In this document: positions 1 through 8,350 of the stretch, in pieces | Layout: the number at the start of each line of letters is the position of its first letter | Position numbering within the stretch: position 1 is the stretch's first letter | NCBI GenBank assembly: GCA_033763435.1 | Contig: JANRKN010000021.1 | Location: 1 to 62,744, forward strand | DNA length: 62,744 nucleotides | Origin: JANRKN01 sp033763435 | GTDB lineage: Bacteria > Planctomycetota > Phycisphaerae > Phycisphaerales > UBA1924 | Direction: 5' to 3' | Made by a program: the position numbers and the translations under genes | Notes under the pieces: generated by a model | Database searches by the model: none | What the model was told of the DNA's origin: nothing | Seen by the model: only the letters and a program-made list of their open reading frames with translations

Positions 1-288
1 CGGGCGCTGGCGGAAAAGCGCGGCAAGGACTGGGCCCGCTGGTTCGAGATCGGCGAGGAAGTCCAGGCCATCATGCTCCGCGACAAGAACATCCATCCGA
101 ACGTCGACTTCCCGTGCGGCATGACGTACTTCACGATGGACATCCCCGTGCCGCAGTACACGCCGATCTTCGTCGCGGCGCGCATGAGCGGCTGGTGCGC
201 CCACGTGCTCGAACAGCACGCCAACAACCGGCTCATCCGCCCGCTCACGATCTACACGGGCCCGGCGCAGCGGAAGTGGAACGGCTGA
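1..288 (+). CDS. gltA: Citrate synthase, C-terminal fragment (5' end outside the window)
   Basis: The reading frame is open from base 1 and ends at TGA 286-288, giving the last 95 residues of a longer protein. Citrate synthase condenses oxaloacetate with acetyl-CoA at the entry to the TCA cycle in the cytoplasm. The tail has the family signature: HPNVDFPCG (PNVDF is the conserved block that carries the catalytic aspartate), then IPVPQYTPIFVAAR, a GW motif, and a closing RPLTIYTGP that matches the usual RP-x-x-x-Y-x-G end. The N-terminal two thirds cannot be examined, so citrate and 2-methylcitrate synthase cannot be separated here. Confidence 0.9.
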   Translation, partial: RALAEKRGKDWARWFEIGEEVQAIMLRDKNIHPNVDFPCGMTYFTMDIPVPQYTPIFVAARMSGWCAHVLEQHANNRLIRPLTIYTGPAQRKWNG

Positions 289-315
289 AGTCCCAATGAC
301 CGCTGTGTCAGCCCG

Positions 316-338
316 GAGGGCGAGAGGCTCTCGCCCTC
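316..338. other. Perfect 10-bp inverted repeat between two genes
   Basis: GAGGGCGAGA at 316-325 and TCTCGCCCTC at 329-338 pair perfectly around a GGC loop, 28 nt after the citrate synthase stop and 22 nt before the next start. There is no T-tract after it, so it is not a classical intrinsic terminator. It could act as a 3' stabilising hairpin or a pause site. Confidence 0.5.
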
Positions 339-359
339 GAACCTCTCGGGGAATGTGCC

Positions 360-1049
360 ATGATCCGCGTCCGCTGCGACCGATGCCAGAAACTGCTTGA
401 GGTCGACGACGAACTCGCCGGCCGAAAGGTCGAATGCCCGGGCTGCGGCGACGTGAATGTGATCCCTGCGCCGACGGCTGTTGCGGGCGAGCCCGGCGAG
501 GACTCGGCCGTGCGTGTTGAGCGGGCGGTTGAGGAGCCGGCCGCGAGGGCTCCGACTGCGCCTCCGAGGCCCGGCGAGCCCGTCAAGTCCGGCCCGCGTG
601 AGCACCGCGTTGCGCTGATCCGACCCGCGATGTTCGGCGCGCGGCCTTTCTCGTTCCTCGGGCTCGTGCTGCTCGTCCTCGCGGGCGCGGGCGGGCTGAT
701 CTACTTCGGCCCGATCCAGCACCACGCCGTGCTCATGTGGGCCTCGCTCGCGGTGCTCGTCGCGGCGCTGGTCACGCTGGGCGTCTGGAAGATCCACACC
801 CTGGGCGAGGGACTGGAGATCACGAGCCGGCGCGTCATCGAACGCGAAGGCCTCCTCTCACGCTCTGTCAGCGAGATCTACCACCAGAACATCACGAACC
901 TCACCACCAAGCAGTCGTTCTCCCAGCGCCTGCTGCGCGTGGGCGAGATCGGCATCTCCTCGAGCGCGCAGGACGGCATCGAGATCGTGATGAAGAACTG
1001 CCCCAACCCCGAACAGGTCCGAGCGCTGATCGATCAGTATCGGGCGTAA
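360..1049 (+). CDS. Zinc-ribbon and bacterial PH-domain (bPH2) membrane protein
   Basis: This is a 229-aa protein of unknown role. Residues 5-23 hold two CxxC pairs (CDRCQKLLEVDDELAGRK, then CPGC) forming a small zinc ribbon. An Ala/Pro-rich linker follows. Two hydrophobic stretches at about residues 94-120 and 125-140 are likely membrane spans. The C-terminal part (GLEITSRRVIEREGLLSR, EIYHQNITNL, VGEIGISSSA) matches the bacterial PH domain of the DUF304/YdbT type, a beta-rich module on the inner face of the membrane. It follows citrate synthase by 71 nt and is convergent with the next gene. The zinc ribbon joined to a PH domain is the notable part. Confidence 0.75.
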   Translation: MIRVRCDRCQKLLEVDDELAGRKVECPGCGDVNVIPAPTAVAGEPGEDSAVRVERAVEEPAARAPTAPPRPGEPVKSGPREHRVALIRPAMFGARPFSFLGLVLLVLAGAGGLIYFGPIQHHAVLMWASLAVLVAALVTLGVWKIHTLGEGLEITSRRVIEREGLLSRSVSEIYHQNITNLTTKQSFSQRLLRVGEIGISSSAQDGIEIVMKNCPNPEQVRALIDQYRA

Positions 1050-1091
1050 CGCCGGGCCAGTGGGCGGCAGGTTGCGAACGCGCGGGCGCGC

Positions 1092-1427
1092 TCAGGCCTT
1101 GGGCGCTTCGTCGTCGCGGGCGTGGTCGGGGAGCGCTTCGGGGCGTTCGCTGCGGAGGTCGGCGAAGTAGCGGGTCTCGTTGACCGAGCCGCACTTGGGG
1201 CAGATGACGCCGAACTCGCCGCGGGCCTCGTGGGCAAGGTCGTGCCCGCAGCCCAGGCAGACGTTGGAGCTAAGGCGGCTGGCGACGGTATTGACGACGA
1301 GCGCGACGGCCGCGGCGGCGCCGATCCAGACGCCCCAGGCGGGCAGCGCGAGCACGGAGACCAACGCGACCGCGGTCGCGACGAGAATCGCCGTGATCGT
1401 CAGCACCTTGAGCCGAACCCGCTGCAT
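1092..1427 (-). CDS. Small two-helix membrane protein with C-terminal zinc ribbon
   Basis: I place the start at the ATG beginning MQRVRLKVLTITAI, because the in-frame sequence upstream is Arg-rich and unlike protein. The 111-aa product has two closely spaced hydrophobic helices (about residues 7-25 and 30-48), then a ribbon CLGCGHDLAH...CPKCGSVNE with paired cysteines, and an acidic tail. No function is recognised. It lies tail to tail with the PH-domain protein, which also has a zinc ribbon and two membrane helices. The two could share a membrane role, but that is only inference. Confidence 0.6.
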   Translation of the reverse strand: MQRVRLKVLTITAILVATAVALVSVLALPAWGVWIGAAAAVALVVNTVASRLSSNVCLGCGHDLAHEARGEFGVICPKCGSVNETRYFADLRSERPEALPDHARDDEAPKA

Positions 1428-1577
1428 CCACCGCACGCGAAGACCTCCAACAACCCAGAGCCGGACTGTACCACGCGCCCGACGGCCCCGCACGGGGCAC
1501 CCGAGCAAAATCGGCTGCCGGGGCCTTGCCGATGCACTGTCCGACCCCGAGGCGCTCAGAATTCTGCGCTGGCCCGC

Positions 1578-2444
1578 TCACTCCCCGGGGATGTAGCTGA
1601 TCGTCCCTTCCCACGGGCTGCTCGCGGTCGCGTACAAGCGCTTGGGGATGCGCCCGGACAGGTACGAATCGCGCCCCGCCTCGAGGCCCGCCTTCATCGC
1701 GCGAGCCATGCGGACGGGGTCCGCGGCATGGGCGATCGCGGTGTTCAGCAACACGCCGTCGGCGCCCAGCTCCATCGCGGTCGCGACGTCGCTCGCGCTG
1801 CCCACGCCCGCGTCGACGATGACGGGATATCCCGGGTCGCCCTGCTTGAGCAGCTCCAGGCAGAGCACAATGTTGTTGCGGTTCAGCACGCCCTGGCCCG
1901 AGCCGATCGGGCTCCCCGCGGGCATCACGCTCACGGCGCCCGCCTCCTTAATCCGCACCGCCGCGATCGGGTCGTCGCTCGTGTACGCCAGCACGTTGAA
2001 CCCCTCACGCGCGAGCACACGCGTCGCTTCGATCGTCGCGGCGGGGTCGGGCAGCAGCGTCTTCTTGTCGCCCAGCACTTCGAGCTTGACCCACGACGCG
2101 CCCGGGTTGTCGAGCTGTTCGAGGATCTCACGCCCAAGGCGCGCGACGCGGATGGCGTCCTCGGCGGTAAAGCACCCCGCGGTGTTGGGCAGAATCGTGT
2201 ATTTCTTCAGGTCCAGATACGACAGCAGGCTCTCGCCGCGCTCGTTGTAGAGCCGCTCGCGCCGGACCGCGACCGTGACCACCTGGCAGCCCGAGGCCTC
2301 GAGCGAGGTCCGCATCAGGTCATAGGTCTTGTACTTGCCCGTCCCGACGAACAGGCGGCTCGCGTAGACGGTGCCGGCGATCTTCAGGGGCAGGTCGGGC
2401 GGCAGAGGCGGCTGGGAGGAGTGGGGCGTGGTCGATCCGGTCAT
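1578..2444 (-). CDS. thiG: Thiazole synthase ThiG
   Basis: ThiG builds the thiazole phosphate half of thiamine from 1-deoxyxylulose 5-phosphate, a glycine-derived imine and the thiocarboxylate on ThiS. The 288-aa sequence is colinear with the family apart from a 20-residue Pro/Ser-rich N-terminal extension. The Schiff-base lysine is K120 in WVKLEVLGDKKTLLPD. Other hallmarks are LFVGTGKY, TVAVRR, LPNTAGC, the phosphate-binding PAGSPIGSGQG, and VDAGVGSASDVATAMELGADGVLLNTAIA shown here in part only (VDAGVG, LGADGVL, NTAIA). It lies 27 nt downstream of thiS and is surely in the same operon. Confidence 0.96.
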   Translation of the reverse strand: MTGSTTPHSSQPPLPPDLPLKIAGTVYASRLFVGTGKYKTYDLMRTSLEASGCQVVTVAVRRERLYNERGESLLSYLDLKKYTILPNTAGCFTAEDAIRVARLGREILEQLDNPGASWVKLEVLGDKKTLLPDPAATIEATRVLAREGFNVLAYTSDDPIAAVRIKEAGAVSVMPAGSPIGSGQGVLNRNNIVLCLELLKQGDPGYPVIVDAGVGSASDVATAMELGADGVLLNTAIAHAADPVRMARAMKAGLEAGRDSYLSGRIPKRLYATASSPWEGTISYIPGE

Positions 2445-2471
2445 GCCCGCAGGGTAGGAACGCCCGGCGGT

Positions 2472-2675
2472 TCACCCGCCGCCCACGAGGCTCACCAGCT
2501 CGACCGAATCCCCCTCGGCCAGCGGCGTCTGGGCCCGGTCCTTGCGGGGGATCAGGCGCTTGTTCACCTCGGCCGCGACGGCCTGCCCGCCGAGCCCCAG
2601 CAGCTCGACGAGCTGCTGCACCGTCGTGCCCTCGGGCACTTCGCGGGGGGTTCCGTTCACGGTGATCCGGATCAC
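2472..2675 (-). CDS. thiS: Sulfur carrier protein ThiS
   Basis: This is a 67-aa ubiquitin-fold sulfur carrier for thiamine thiazole synthesis. The start is a GTG at 2675 giving V-IRITVNGTPREVPEG. It has a GGAG ribosome-binding site 9 nt upstream, and it avoids the unlikely Pro-rich leader that an ATG at 2729 would give. The C terminus is SLVGGG. The Gly-Gly end is the part that ThiF adenylates and that becomes the thiocarboxylate; here one extra glycine follows. thiG is directly downstream. No TPP riboswitch could fit in the 68 nt before the divergent lipoprotein gene, so none is called. thiF, thiC and thiO are not in the window. Confidence 0.92.
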   Translation of the reverse strand: MIRITVNGTPREVPEGTTVQQLVELLGLGGQAVAAEVNKRLIPRKDRAQTPLAEGDSVELVSLVGGG

Positions 2676-2743
2676 GCTGGGGCTCTCCAAAGGAGGGTGA
2701 GGCCGGGCCCATCCGCGGGCGCCCGGCACGCGAACAATACCCC

Positions 2744-3727
2744 ATGCTGATGCACAGTCTCTCTCGCGGGCTCGTTCGGGCGCTGACCCTGGTGATGCTC
2801 ACGCTCGCGAGCCTCTCGCTCACCGGCTGCGACCGCGAGCCCCGGCTCAGTCAGGTCACGCCCGAGGAGACGATCCGCACCGCGCGGACGCTGATCGAGC
2901 AGGGGCGGGCCGAGCAGGTCGCGAGGCTGATCTACGCCGAGAACGATCAGATGCGCGCGCTGTACGCGCGCCTCGGTCGGCTGCTGGGCACGGCGCAGGT
3001 GCTGGGCAAGGAAGTCGACCGTCGTTTCCCGGCCGAGGTCGCCGAGCTGCGTGCCCGGGCAGAGCAGGCCGCGCGTGAGGGCAAGCCTTCGAACTTGTTC
3101 TCGCAGCTTGCTTCGCAGTTCGGGAATCAGGGGCCGCGCGCTGGCGCAGCGGGCGGGACGAATCGGCAGCGGCGGTCGGGCCCGCCTCCGCGGGCGCAGC
3201 GCGACGCGTTCGACGACGCGATCACCTCGCTGCTGGTGGATCCGTATCGGTTCTTCCAGGAGAGCGCGGACAAGGTGTCCACGACACTGGTCGACGACAA
3301 CACGGTGGCGCTGCTGTACGACAACAAGCCGGTGCTGCCGCCGATCGGGCTCATCATGAAGCGCGAGAAGAACCGGTGGTACTTCGTGCTGCCGACGAAT
3401 CTGCCCGGCGCGAGCAACTTCATGCCGCGGAACGAGCAGGAGTACAAGGTCTTCGCGTCGTTCATTCAGGTGTTTGACAACGCGCTGAAGGACCTGACGG
3501 CGGAGGTTCAGTCCGGGGGCGTGCAGACGCTCGAGCAGCTGAGCCGCAAGGCGGGTGAGAAGATCGCGATCCCGGCGATCATGGTCTTCTACGCGTACAG
3601 CCAGATGATGGAAGAGCGGACCCGGAGCGCGACGCCCAACTCCAGCCCCGCGCCCGGGAACAGCCCCGGGAAGGGTGTCGGCGGTGGCTCGACGCAGGCG
3701 CCCCCGGCGGCCTCGTCGGGCGCCTAA
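2744..3727 (+). CDS. Predicted lipoprotein of unknown function
   Basis: A 327-aa exported protein. A signal peptide ends in the lipobox LTGC with Cys29 as the lipidation site. The mature part starts helical (VTPEETIRTARTLIEQ, AEQVARLIYAEN), has a Gly/Arg/Gln-rich linker near residues 125-150, then a mixed-fold section that includes NRWYFVLPTNLPG, and ends in a low-complexity Ser/Pro/Gly tail. A second ATG two codons on is an equally possible start. It is divergent from thiS and not clearly in an operon. No enzyme motif is seen. A solute-binding or assembly role in the envelope is possible but not shown. Confidence 0.7.
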   Translation: MLMHSLSRGLVRALTLVMLTLASLSLTGCDREPRLSQVTPEETIRTARTLIEQGRAEQVARLIYAENDQMRALYARLGRLLGTAQVLGKEVDRRFPAEVAELRARAEQAAREGKPSNLFSQLASQFGNQGPRAGAAGGTNRQRRSGPPPRAQRDAFDDAITSLLVDPYRFFQESADKVSTTLVDDNTVALLYDNKPVLPPIGLIMKREKNRWYFVLPTNLPGASNFMPRNEQEYKVFASFIQVFDNALKDLTAEVQSGGVQTLEQLSRKAGEKIAIPAIMVFYAYSQMMEERTRSATPNSSPAPGNSPGKGVGGGSTQAPPAASSGA

Positions 3728-3998
3728 GCCCTTCGGTGGGCATCCTGATGACCTGAGCCGGCCGAACCCGCGCGGGATCCGGCAAAATGGCTGGCAAAGT
3801 TCGTGCCGCGTGGCATGGTTTCTCGGACGGGTCACCCTCCCGATCCCGTGGCTTCATCCGGCCCCTGCGCCCGAGCTTTCGGCCCGAGCGTGCGGGGAGA
3901 AGTTTGTCAGCACAGCCACACACCACGGCGCCGCACCGGATATCCCACGTCCGATGCGGCGCTGTTTGTTTTGGCCCGCCCGCCTATCGTCGCGCAGC

Positions 3999-4619
3999 AT
4001 GGCCTCCGCATCTTCCGACGCTCGTTCTGCCGCCCCGCCTGCCGTTGCCAATCGCTTCGAGCTTGCGCTGCGCGATGCCCGCGCGGTCCTCGCAGCGCTC
4101 GACGGCGACGCGAAGACCAGGCCCTTCGTCGCGGCGCTGGTTGCGCGCTGTGCGGCCGCGGCGCGCGCGGGCGGCAAGATCCTGGTCTGCGGGAACGGCG
4201 GCTCGCTGTGCGACGCCGCACACTTTGCCGAAGAACTCACCGGGCGCTTCCGGGCCGATCGCCCGCCGATCGCCGCGATCGCGTGCGCGGATGCCGGGCA
4301 CCTGACGTGCACGGCCAACGACTACGGGTTTGACGAGGTGTTCGCACGGTGGGTCAAGGCGCTGGCGCGTCCGGGCGACGTCGTGGTGCTGCTGTCGACC
4401 TCGGGCAAGAGCGCGAACATCGTGAAGGCTGCCGAGGCCGCGAAGGCCGCGGGCGCGACGACCGCGGCGCTCCTGGGCAAGGGCGGGGGGCCCATGAAGG
4501 GCACGTGCGACCTCGAACTGGTCGTCGCGGGCGAGACGAGCGACCGTATCCAGGAACTGCACATGTTCCTGCTGCACGCGGTGGTCGAAGGCGTCGAATG
4601 CACGCTTGGCTACGTCTGA
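3999..4619 (+). CDS. gmhA: SIS-domain phosphoheptose isomerase
   Basis: GmhA converts sedoheptulose 7-phosphate to D-glycero-D-manno-heptose 7-phosphate, the first step to heptose for lipopolysaccharide core or surface glycans. The 206-aa protein has the family blocks GGKILVCGNGGSLCDAAHFA, EELTGRFR, ANDYGFDEVF, the sugar-phosphate site LLSTSGKSANI, and ETSDRIQELHMFLLHA with the catalytic Glu/His pair region. I use the ATG at 3999; longer in-frame starts only add Arg/Pro-rich sequence. It stands alone, without hldE, gmhB or hldD beside it. DiaA-like SIS proteins are similar, but the RIQELH block fits GmhA better. Confidence 0.88.
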   Translation: MASASSDARSAAPPAVANRFELALRDARAVLAALDGDAKTRPFVAALVARCAAAARAGGKILVCGNGGSLCDAAHFAEELTGRFRADRPPIAAIACADAGHLTCTANDYGFDEVFARWVKALARPGDVVVLLSTSGKSANIVKAAEAAKAAGATTAALLGKGGGPMKGTCDLELVVAGETSDRIQELHMFLLHAVVEGVECTLGYV

Positions 4620-4728
4620 GCCCGTCGGCCGATCGGCGGACGGTCAAGAACCCGTCGCGTGCCGAGGGGCTCGCGGTGTTTCCCTACAATCACGCGGCGG
4701 GGCGTGGGGCCCTTTGAAGGAGCGGACC

Positions 4729-5298
4729 ATGAAGAGCCGAGTGGTGTCGATGGTGGCAGTCGCGGGTGTGGTGGCGGTCGCGGGCATGATCGGGTGCGAG
4801 GAGAAAAAAGCCGACGCGACGAAATCGGCCGAGAGTGCGGGCGCGTCGATTCCGGGCGCCGGCTCGCAGGTGGGCAAGGCGATGGACGCGGCGAAGCAGA
4901 CGGTGGACTCGGCTCAGAAGGCCGCGACCGAGGCCGCCGCGAAGGCCGGCGAGGCTGTGAAGGAGCAGACGCAGAAGGCGACCGACGCAGCGAAGTCCGC
5001 GGTTGAGAATGCGAAGACCGCTGCCGCTGATGCGTTTGCCGCGGCCAAGGACAAGGCGGTCGCCACGGCGCAGTCCTCGCTCGACGGGCTCCGCAAGCAG
5101 TTCGATGAGACGCTCGCGAAGGCCAACCCCATGAGCAAGCTTGGGCTCGAGAACATCAAGGGCATGTTCGGCCCGGCCGAGGCGAAGCTCGGCGAGATGA
5201 AGGGTGCGACGACGACTGAGCAGCTCACCGCGCAGTCGGGCGAGTTCGAGAAGCTGCTTTCGGGCATCAAGGACGCGATGGGCAAGCTGCCCAAGTAA
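4729..5298 (+). CDS. Alanine-rich coiled-coil lipoprotein
   Basis: A 189-aa protein starting at ATG 4729 behind a GAAGGAG ribosome-binding site. The signal peptide runs to VAGMIGC with Cys23 as the probable lipidated residue. Residues 40-120 are an 11-residue-like amphipathic repeat rich in Ala, Lys and Glu (AAKAGEAVKEQ, ATDAAKSAVEN, AKTAAADAFAA). This resembles apolipoprotein-like or LEA-like helices that lie on membranes. The rest is helical too. It is likely an envelope stabilising or structural lipoprotein; this is inference from composition only. A strong intrinsic terminator follows. Confidence 0.75.
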   Translation: MKSRVVSMVAVAGVVAVAGMIGCEEKKADATKSAESAGASIPGAGSQVGKAMDAAKQTVDSAQKAATEAAAKAGEAVKEQTQKATDAAKSAVENAKTAAADAFAAAKDKAVATAQSSLDGLRKQFDETLAKANPMSKLGLENIKGMFGPAEAKLGEMKGATTTEQLTAQSGEFEKLLSGIKDAMGKLPK

Positions 5299-5339
5299 GC
5301 GAGCGACGTCCTCGCCGCGAAGATCACGATGACCATGAA

Positions 5340-5371
5340 GACGGACGGGCCCGCGGGGGTCCGTCCTTTTT
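5340..5371 (+). terminator. Intrinsic terminator after the coiled-coil lipoprotein
   Basis: GACGGAC at 5340-5346 pairs with GTCCGTC at 5359-5365 and is followed by C and five T residues. It sits 41 nt after the stop at 5298. Confidence 0.8.
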
Positions 5372-5450
5372 CGTTTGCTGGAAACTACACAACCCCGGCG
5401 TGGGCCGGGGCCGTGCGTGAAGAGACGATTCGTGTGGGCCTGTGAGGGCC

Positions 5451-5945
5451 TCAGTTGCCGCCGCTGCCGCCGCCACCGCCGGTCGGGCGGGTGAGCTGTC
5501 GCGCGAGCGCGCTGATGCGATCGCGGCCCTGGTCGGCCGAGGCGTGGATCGCGCGGATGGCATCGTTCGCGGCGTCGCGGATCGCGCGGGTTTCAGCGGG
5601 CGCCGGGGGCGTGAGCGCCGCGATGCCGCGCTGGGCGCGGTCGTTGACGCTCTGGACGCCTTCGGCGGCGCGGGTGCGGATCGTGTTCAGGCCTCGCGCC
5701 GCGATCTGGCGGATCTCGTCGTTGCTCGCGCCGTTGCGCTTGGCTTCGACCATCGCGCGGCTCGTGTTCTCAGTGACGTTGCGGATCGAAGCCTGCGTGC
5801 GCTCGACGGTGGCGCGGATCGCCTGCTTGGTCACGCGGACGATCTCGTTGTTGGTCTGCGCCGAAGCGCTCGAGCCGAAGCCCAGCGTCGCGATCAGCGC
5901 CGCGAGAATCATCGTCCAGCTCACACTCTTGGTCATGCCGTTCAT
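5451..5945 (-). CDS. Exported small protein of unknown function, Gly-rich tail
   Basis: A 164-aa protein with a clear signal peptide cut after SSASA (AxA-Q). The start at 5945 has an AAAGGA ribosome-binding site 7 nt upstream. The mature chain is predicted to be all helical, with evenly spaced charged residues and repeated R/A/I positions (RVTKQAIRATVERTQASIR, AANDAIRAIHASADQGR). It ends in a short run of glycines and Ser/Asn. It is soluble and secreted to the periplasm or beyond. No domain is recognised. It is convergent with the coiled-coil lipoprotein, which has similar Ala-rich character. Confidence 0.7.
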   Translation of the reverse strand: MNGMTKSVSWTMILAALIATLGFGSSASAQTNNEIVRVTKQAIRATVERTQASIRNVTENTSRAMVEAKRNGASNDEIRQIAARGLNTIRTRAAEGVQSVNDRAQRGIAALTPPAPAETRAIRDAANDAIRAIHASADQGRDRISALARQLTRPTGGGGGSGGN

Positions 5946-6094
5946 CGTGCGTCCTTTCTGAATGCCATCTCAGCGGAATCGTTCAAGGCGACGTCCGACC
6001 TCACGGCCGCTCAACGCCGAGCGCGCCCGCGCGATTGCACGCGATGCGCAGATCCGGGTCTTCAGCTGGGTGGGCCCTGCAAAGCGCTGGGTTC

Positions 6095-7276
6095 TCAGCG
6101 CCGGATGCGTGGCGCGTAGATTCGGACGATCGGTACGCGCTTGGCCCAGGGCTGCGATCTCGCGGCCTGATGCAGCGCCTCTTCGTGCCCGTCCGACGAG
6201 ATCACAACGGCGCCGACCTCGCGCGGCAGCGCCGCGGGCCGAAGGATCGGGACCCCTTCGATTGTGCCGCTCGCGGCGTCGTCGAGGATGACCGTGACGT
6301 TGAGCCCGAGCGCGCGATAGGGCTTCAGACCGATGCGGCGCGTGTGCTGGCCCGCGCCAAAGAGCGCGATGGTGCGGGTGCCGAGCGCAAGACATTCAAG
6401 CCCCGCGCGTTCGATGAGCAAGTCGGCGACGCGCTCGGGCGCGGGCATCCACGCGGGCGCCGATCCTTCGGCCGCACGGACCGCGACAAACCAGTCCATG
6501 CTCTGCTGCACGTGCATCGCGGCCTTCACAGCGCCCGCGTAGGGCTTGGCGGAGGCGAGCCAGCCCGCGCGCTCCAGCGCTCGCAGCGCCGGGCCCAGCG
6601 CCTTGGCGCCCAGGTGAATGCGGTCGGCAAACAGCGACAGATTCAGCCGCGGCCGTCCTTCGCGCGGGGAGCCTTTCACGAGATCAATCACGGGCACGCC
6701 CAGCGCACGTGCCTCGGTGTGCAGTTGTGCTCGGAAGGCTTCGTACGCGCGCGAGCGCTGCGCGAGCGTGCCGGCGATCAGGTACTCGCGCGGGATCGCG
6801 CCCGTGTCCATCGGGGGCGGCGGCGCCCAGAAGCCCCAAGATCGGCCGCGCATCTCGCGGGCACAGGCCGAGGCGTACCGACGGGCAAGGTCGGCCGCGA
6901 GGTCCTCGATCGGGCGCGCGAGCGTGTGCGAGAGTTCAACCACGTGCCCTCGGCAATCGATCTCGCCGAACGAGAGCAGGAACAGATCGCGCCGGGCGGC
7001 GTTGCCCCGTTCGCGGTCGATCGCCGTCAGCGCGGCACGCAGCGCACGCACGGCGCGATGACCCGGGCGCGTCAGGCTGTGCGCGAGGAACGCGCCCAGC
7101 CGGTACGTGCGGAAGCCCGCGAGCGCGTCGAGCGAGCGCGTGGGCCAGATCGGCTGATGCCCGGCGAGCCCCGAAAAGAGCGCGACGTGGCTATCGCCCA
7201 GCGCGTGGATAATCTGCGCTGAGGCGGGCTTCGGTCTCGCGGCGCGGGGCGCGGGTTGGGGAGATCGGCGGGGCAC
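6095..7276 (-). CDS. SGNH-hydrolase-like domain fused to a Rossmann-like domain
   Basis: A 393-aa cytoplasmic protein. The N-terminal half has SGNH/GDSL-like blocks: ALGDSHVALFSG (block I GDS, here GDSH), SFGEIDCRGHV (block III) and FADRIHLGAKALG (block V, the D-x-x-H). The C-terminal 120 residues start with TRTIALFGAGQHTRR, then VILDDAASGTIEGVPI and VGAVVISSDGHEE. This is the FGAG-plus-acidic pattern of a nucleotide-binding fold seen beside sugar-modifying enzymes. It could be an esterase or acyltransferase acting on surface glycans. The GTG at 7276 is the furthest start and may be too long. Function is inferred. Confidence 0.6.
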   Translation of the reverse strand: MPRRSPQPAPRAARPKPASAQIIHALGDSHVALFSGLAGHQPIWPTRSLDALAGFRTYRLGAFLAHSLTRPGHRAVRALRAALTAIDRERGNAARRDLFLLSFGEIDCRGHVVELSHTLARPIEDLAADLARRYASACAREMRGRSWGFWAPPPPMDTGAIPREYLIAGTLAQRSRAYEAFRAQLHTEARALGVPVIDLVKGSPREGRPRLNLSLFADRIHLGAKALGPALRALERAGWLASAKPYAGAVKAAMHVQQSMDWFVAVRAAEGSAPAWMPAPERVADLLIERAGLECLALGTRTIALFGAGQHTRRIGLKPYRALGLNVTVILDDAASGTIEGVPILRPAALPREVGAVVISSDGHEEALHQAARSQPWAKRVPIVRIYAPRIRR

Positions 7277-7333
7277 GCGAGGAGCATCGGCCCGCGGGGC
7301 TCGGGGGCTTGATTCGTGGCGTCAGTCGCCGGA

Positions 7334-8284
7334 TCAGTCGTTGATCGGCGTGATGATGAGGCCCGAGGGCGTGAAGTCGACATTGCCGTACATTTTGAGC
7401 ATCACGTTGCTGCCGCGGGTTGGGAAGTTGTCGGGGTTGAGGGGGATGCCGGTGTCGTCGTTCTCCGAGACGAAGACGTTGTCGGGCTGCGAGCGCCCGC
7501 CGCCGACGTCGGTGGCATAGGTGACCATGAGGGTGGTGGGGTCGGGCCGTCCGCTGAAGGCGACGCGCCCGTCGTTGTAGCCGATGTTGCCGGTCCAGAC
7601 GCGGGGCCCCCGGGGCTTGAGCGTGAGGGACTGTTCGCCCGCGGGTCCGGGGACGAGGCGCCAGTTTCCGGGCAGGCCGTCGTACTGCGGGCCTCGGTTG
7701 GCCATGACGGCCTCGTTGGACATGAACGAGGATTGCCAGGCGCGCGCACGGCTTCCGAAAGGCGGAACGTGGGCGTAGCTGAGGTTGCCGGTCGCGCCGC
7801 GGTTGCGTCGGCCGGCCCCGATGCCGGTCATGCCGACTTCGTCGGTGATGCCGGCAAAGCCCGGGTCCCAGAGGGCCGAGGCGGGCGAGGCGGCGGTGTC
7901 GGGGTTGCGGTACTGGTACTGAAGATCAACGGTGATCCGCGGGTTGTTCTCGAGCGGGCTCACGGTGAGCTGGGGCGGGAAGAACTGCTGAAAGATCATG
8001 ACCGAGAAGATGTTGCCCGAGTTGTCCTTTTCCAGCGGCGAGAGGCTGAACCCCATCGTCGCGTTCCCGTTGTCCAGCCGGCTCGGCAGCGGATAGCGAT
8101 CTTCGTTGGAATTGCCGAAGAGCGCGAGGCCCTGAATCATCGAGCGGATGTTCGTCGAGTCCTTCAGGCTCCGTGCGGCCTCGCGGGCCTTGCCCAGCGC
8201 GGGCAGCAGGATGCTGATCAAGAGCGAAATGATCGCGATGACCACCAGAAGCTCGATGAGCGTGAACGCGCGGCGATGCGGCAT
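7334..8284 (-). CDS. Prepilin-type N-terminal cleavage/methylation domain protein
   Basis: A 316-aa protein beginning MPHRRAFTLIELLVVIAIIS. The type IV prepilin peptidase would cut before Phe7, and Glu at mature position 5 is present. The hydrophobic helix continues to ILLPALGKAREAAR, as in the planctomycete DUF1559-like families. The rest is a beta-rich secreted domain with many Asn, Gly and Pro. Such pseudopilin-like proteins exist in large numbers in planctomycetes with no pilus genes beside them, as here. They may use a type II-like secretion system. Its partner is unknown. Confidence 0.85.
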   Translation of the reverse strand: MPHRRAFTLIELLVVIAIISLLISILLPALGKAREAARSLKDSTNIRSMIQGLALFGNSNEDRYPLPSRLDNGNATMGFSLSPLEKDNSGNIFSVMIFQQFFPPQLTVSPLENNPRITVDLQYQYRNPDTAASPASALWDPGFAGITDEVGMTGIGAGRRNRGATGNLSYAHVPPFGSRARAWQSSFMSNEAVMANRGPQYDGLPGNWRLVPGPAGEQSLTLKPRGPRVWTGNIGYNDGRVAFSGRPDPTTLMVTYATDVGGGRSQPDNVFVSENDDTGIPLNPDNFPTRGSNVMLKMYGNVDFTPSGLIITPIND

Positions 8285-8350
8285 GGCTCAGAGTCTAACG
8301 GCGCGTACGGCCGATTGTTGCGGGAAAGGCGGGGGTGAGGGGGGCGGGGT

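Noticed and set aside
2676..2743. Possible TPP riboswitch before thiS
   Set aside because: Only 68 nt separate thiS from a divergent gene and I see no THI-box core, so there is no room for it.
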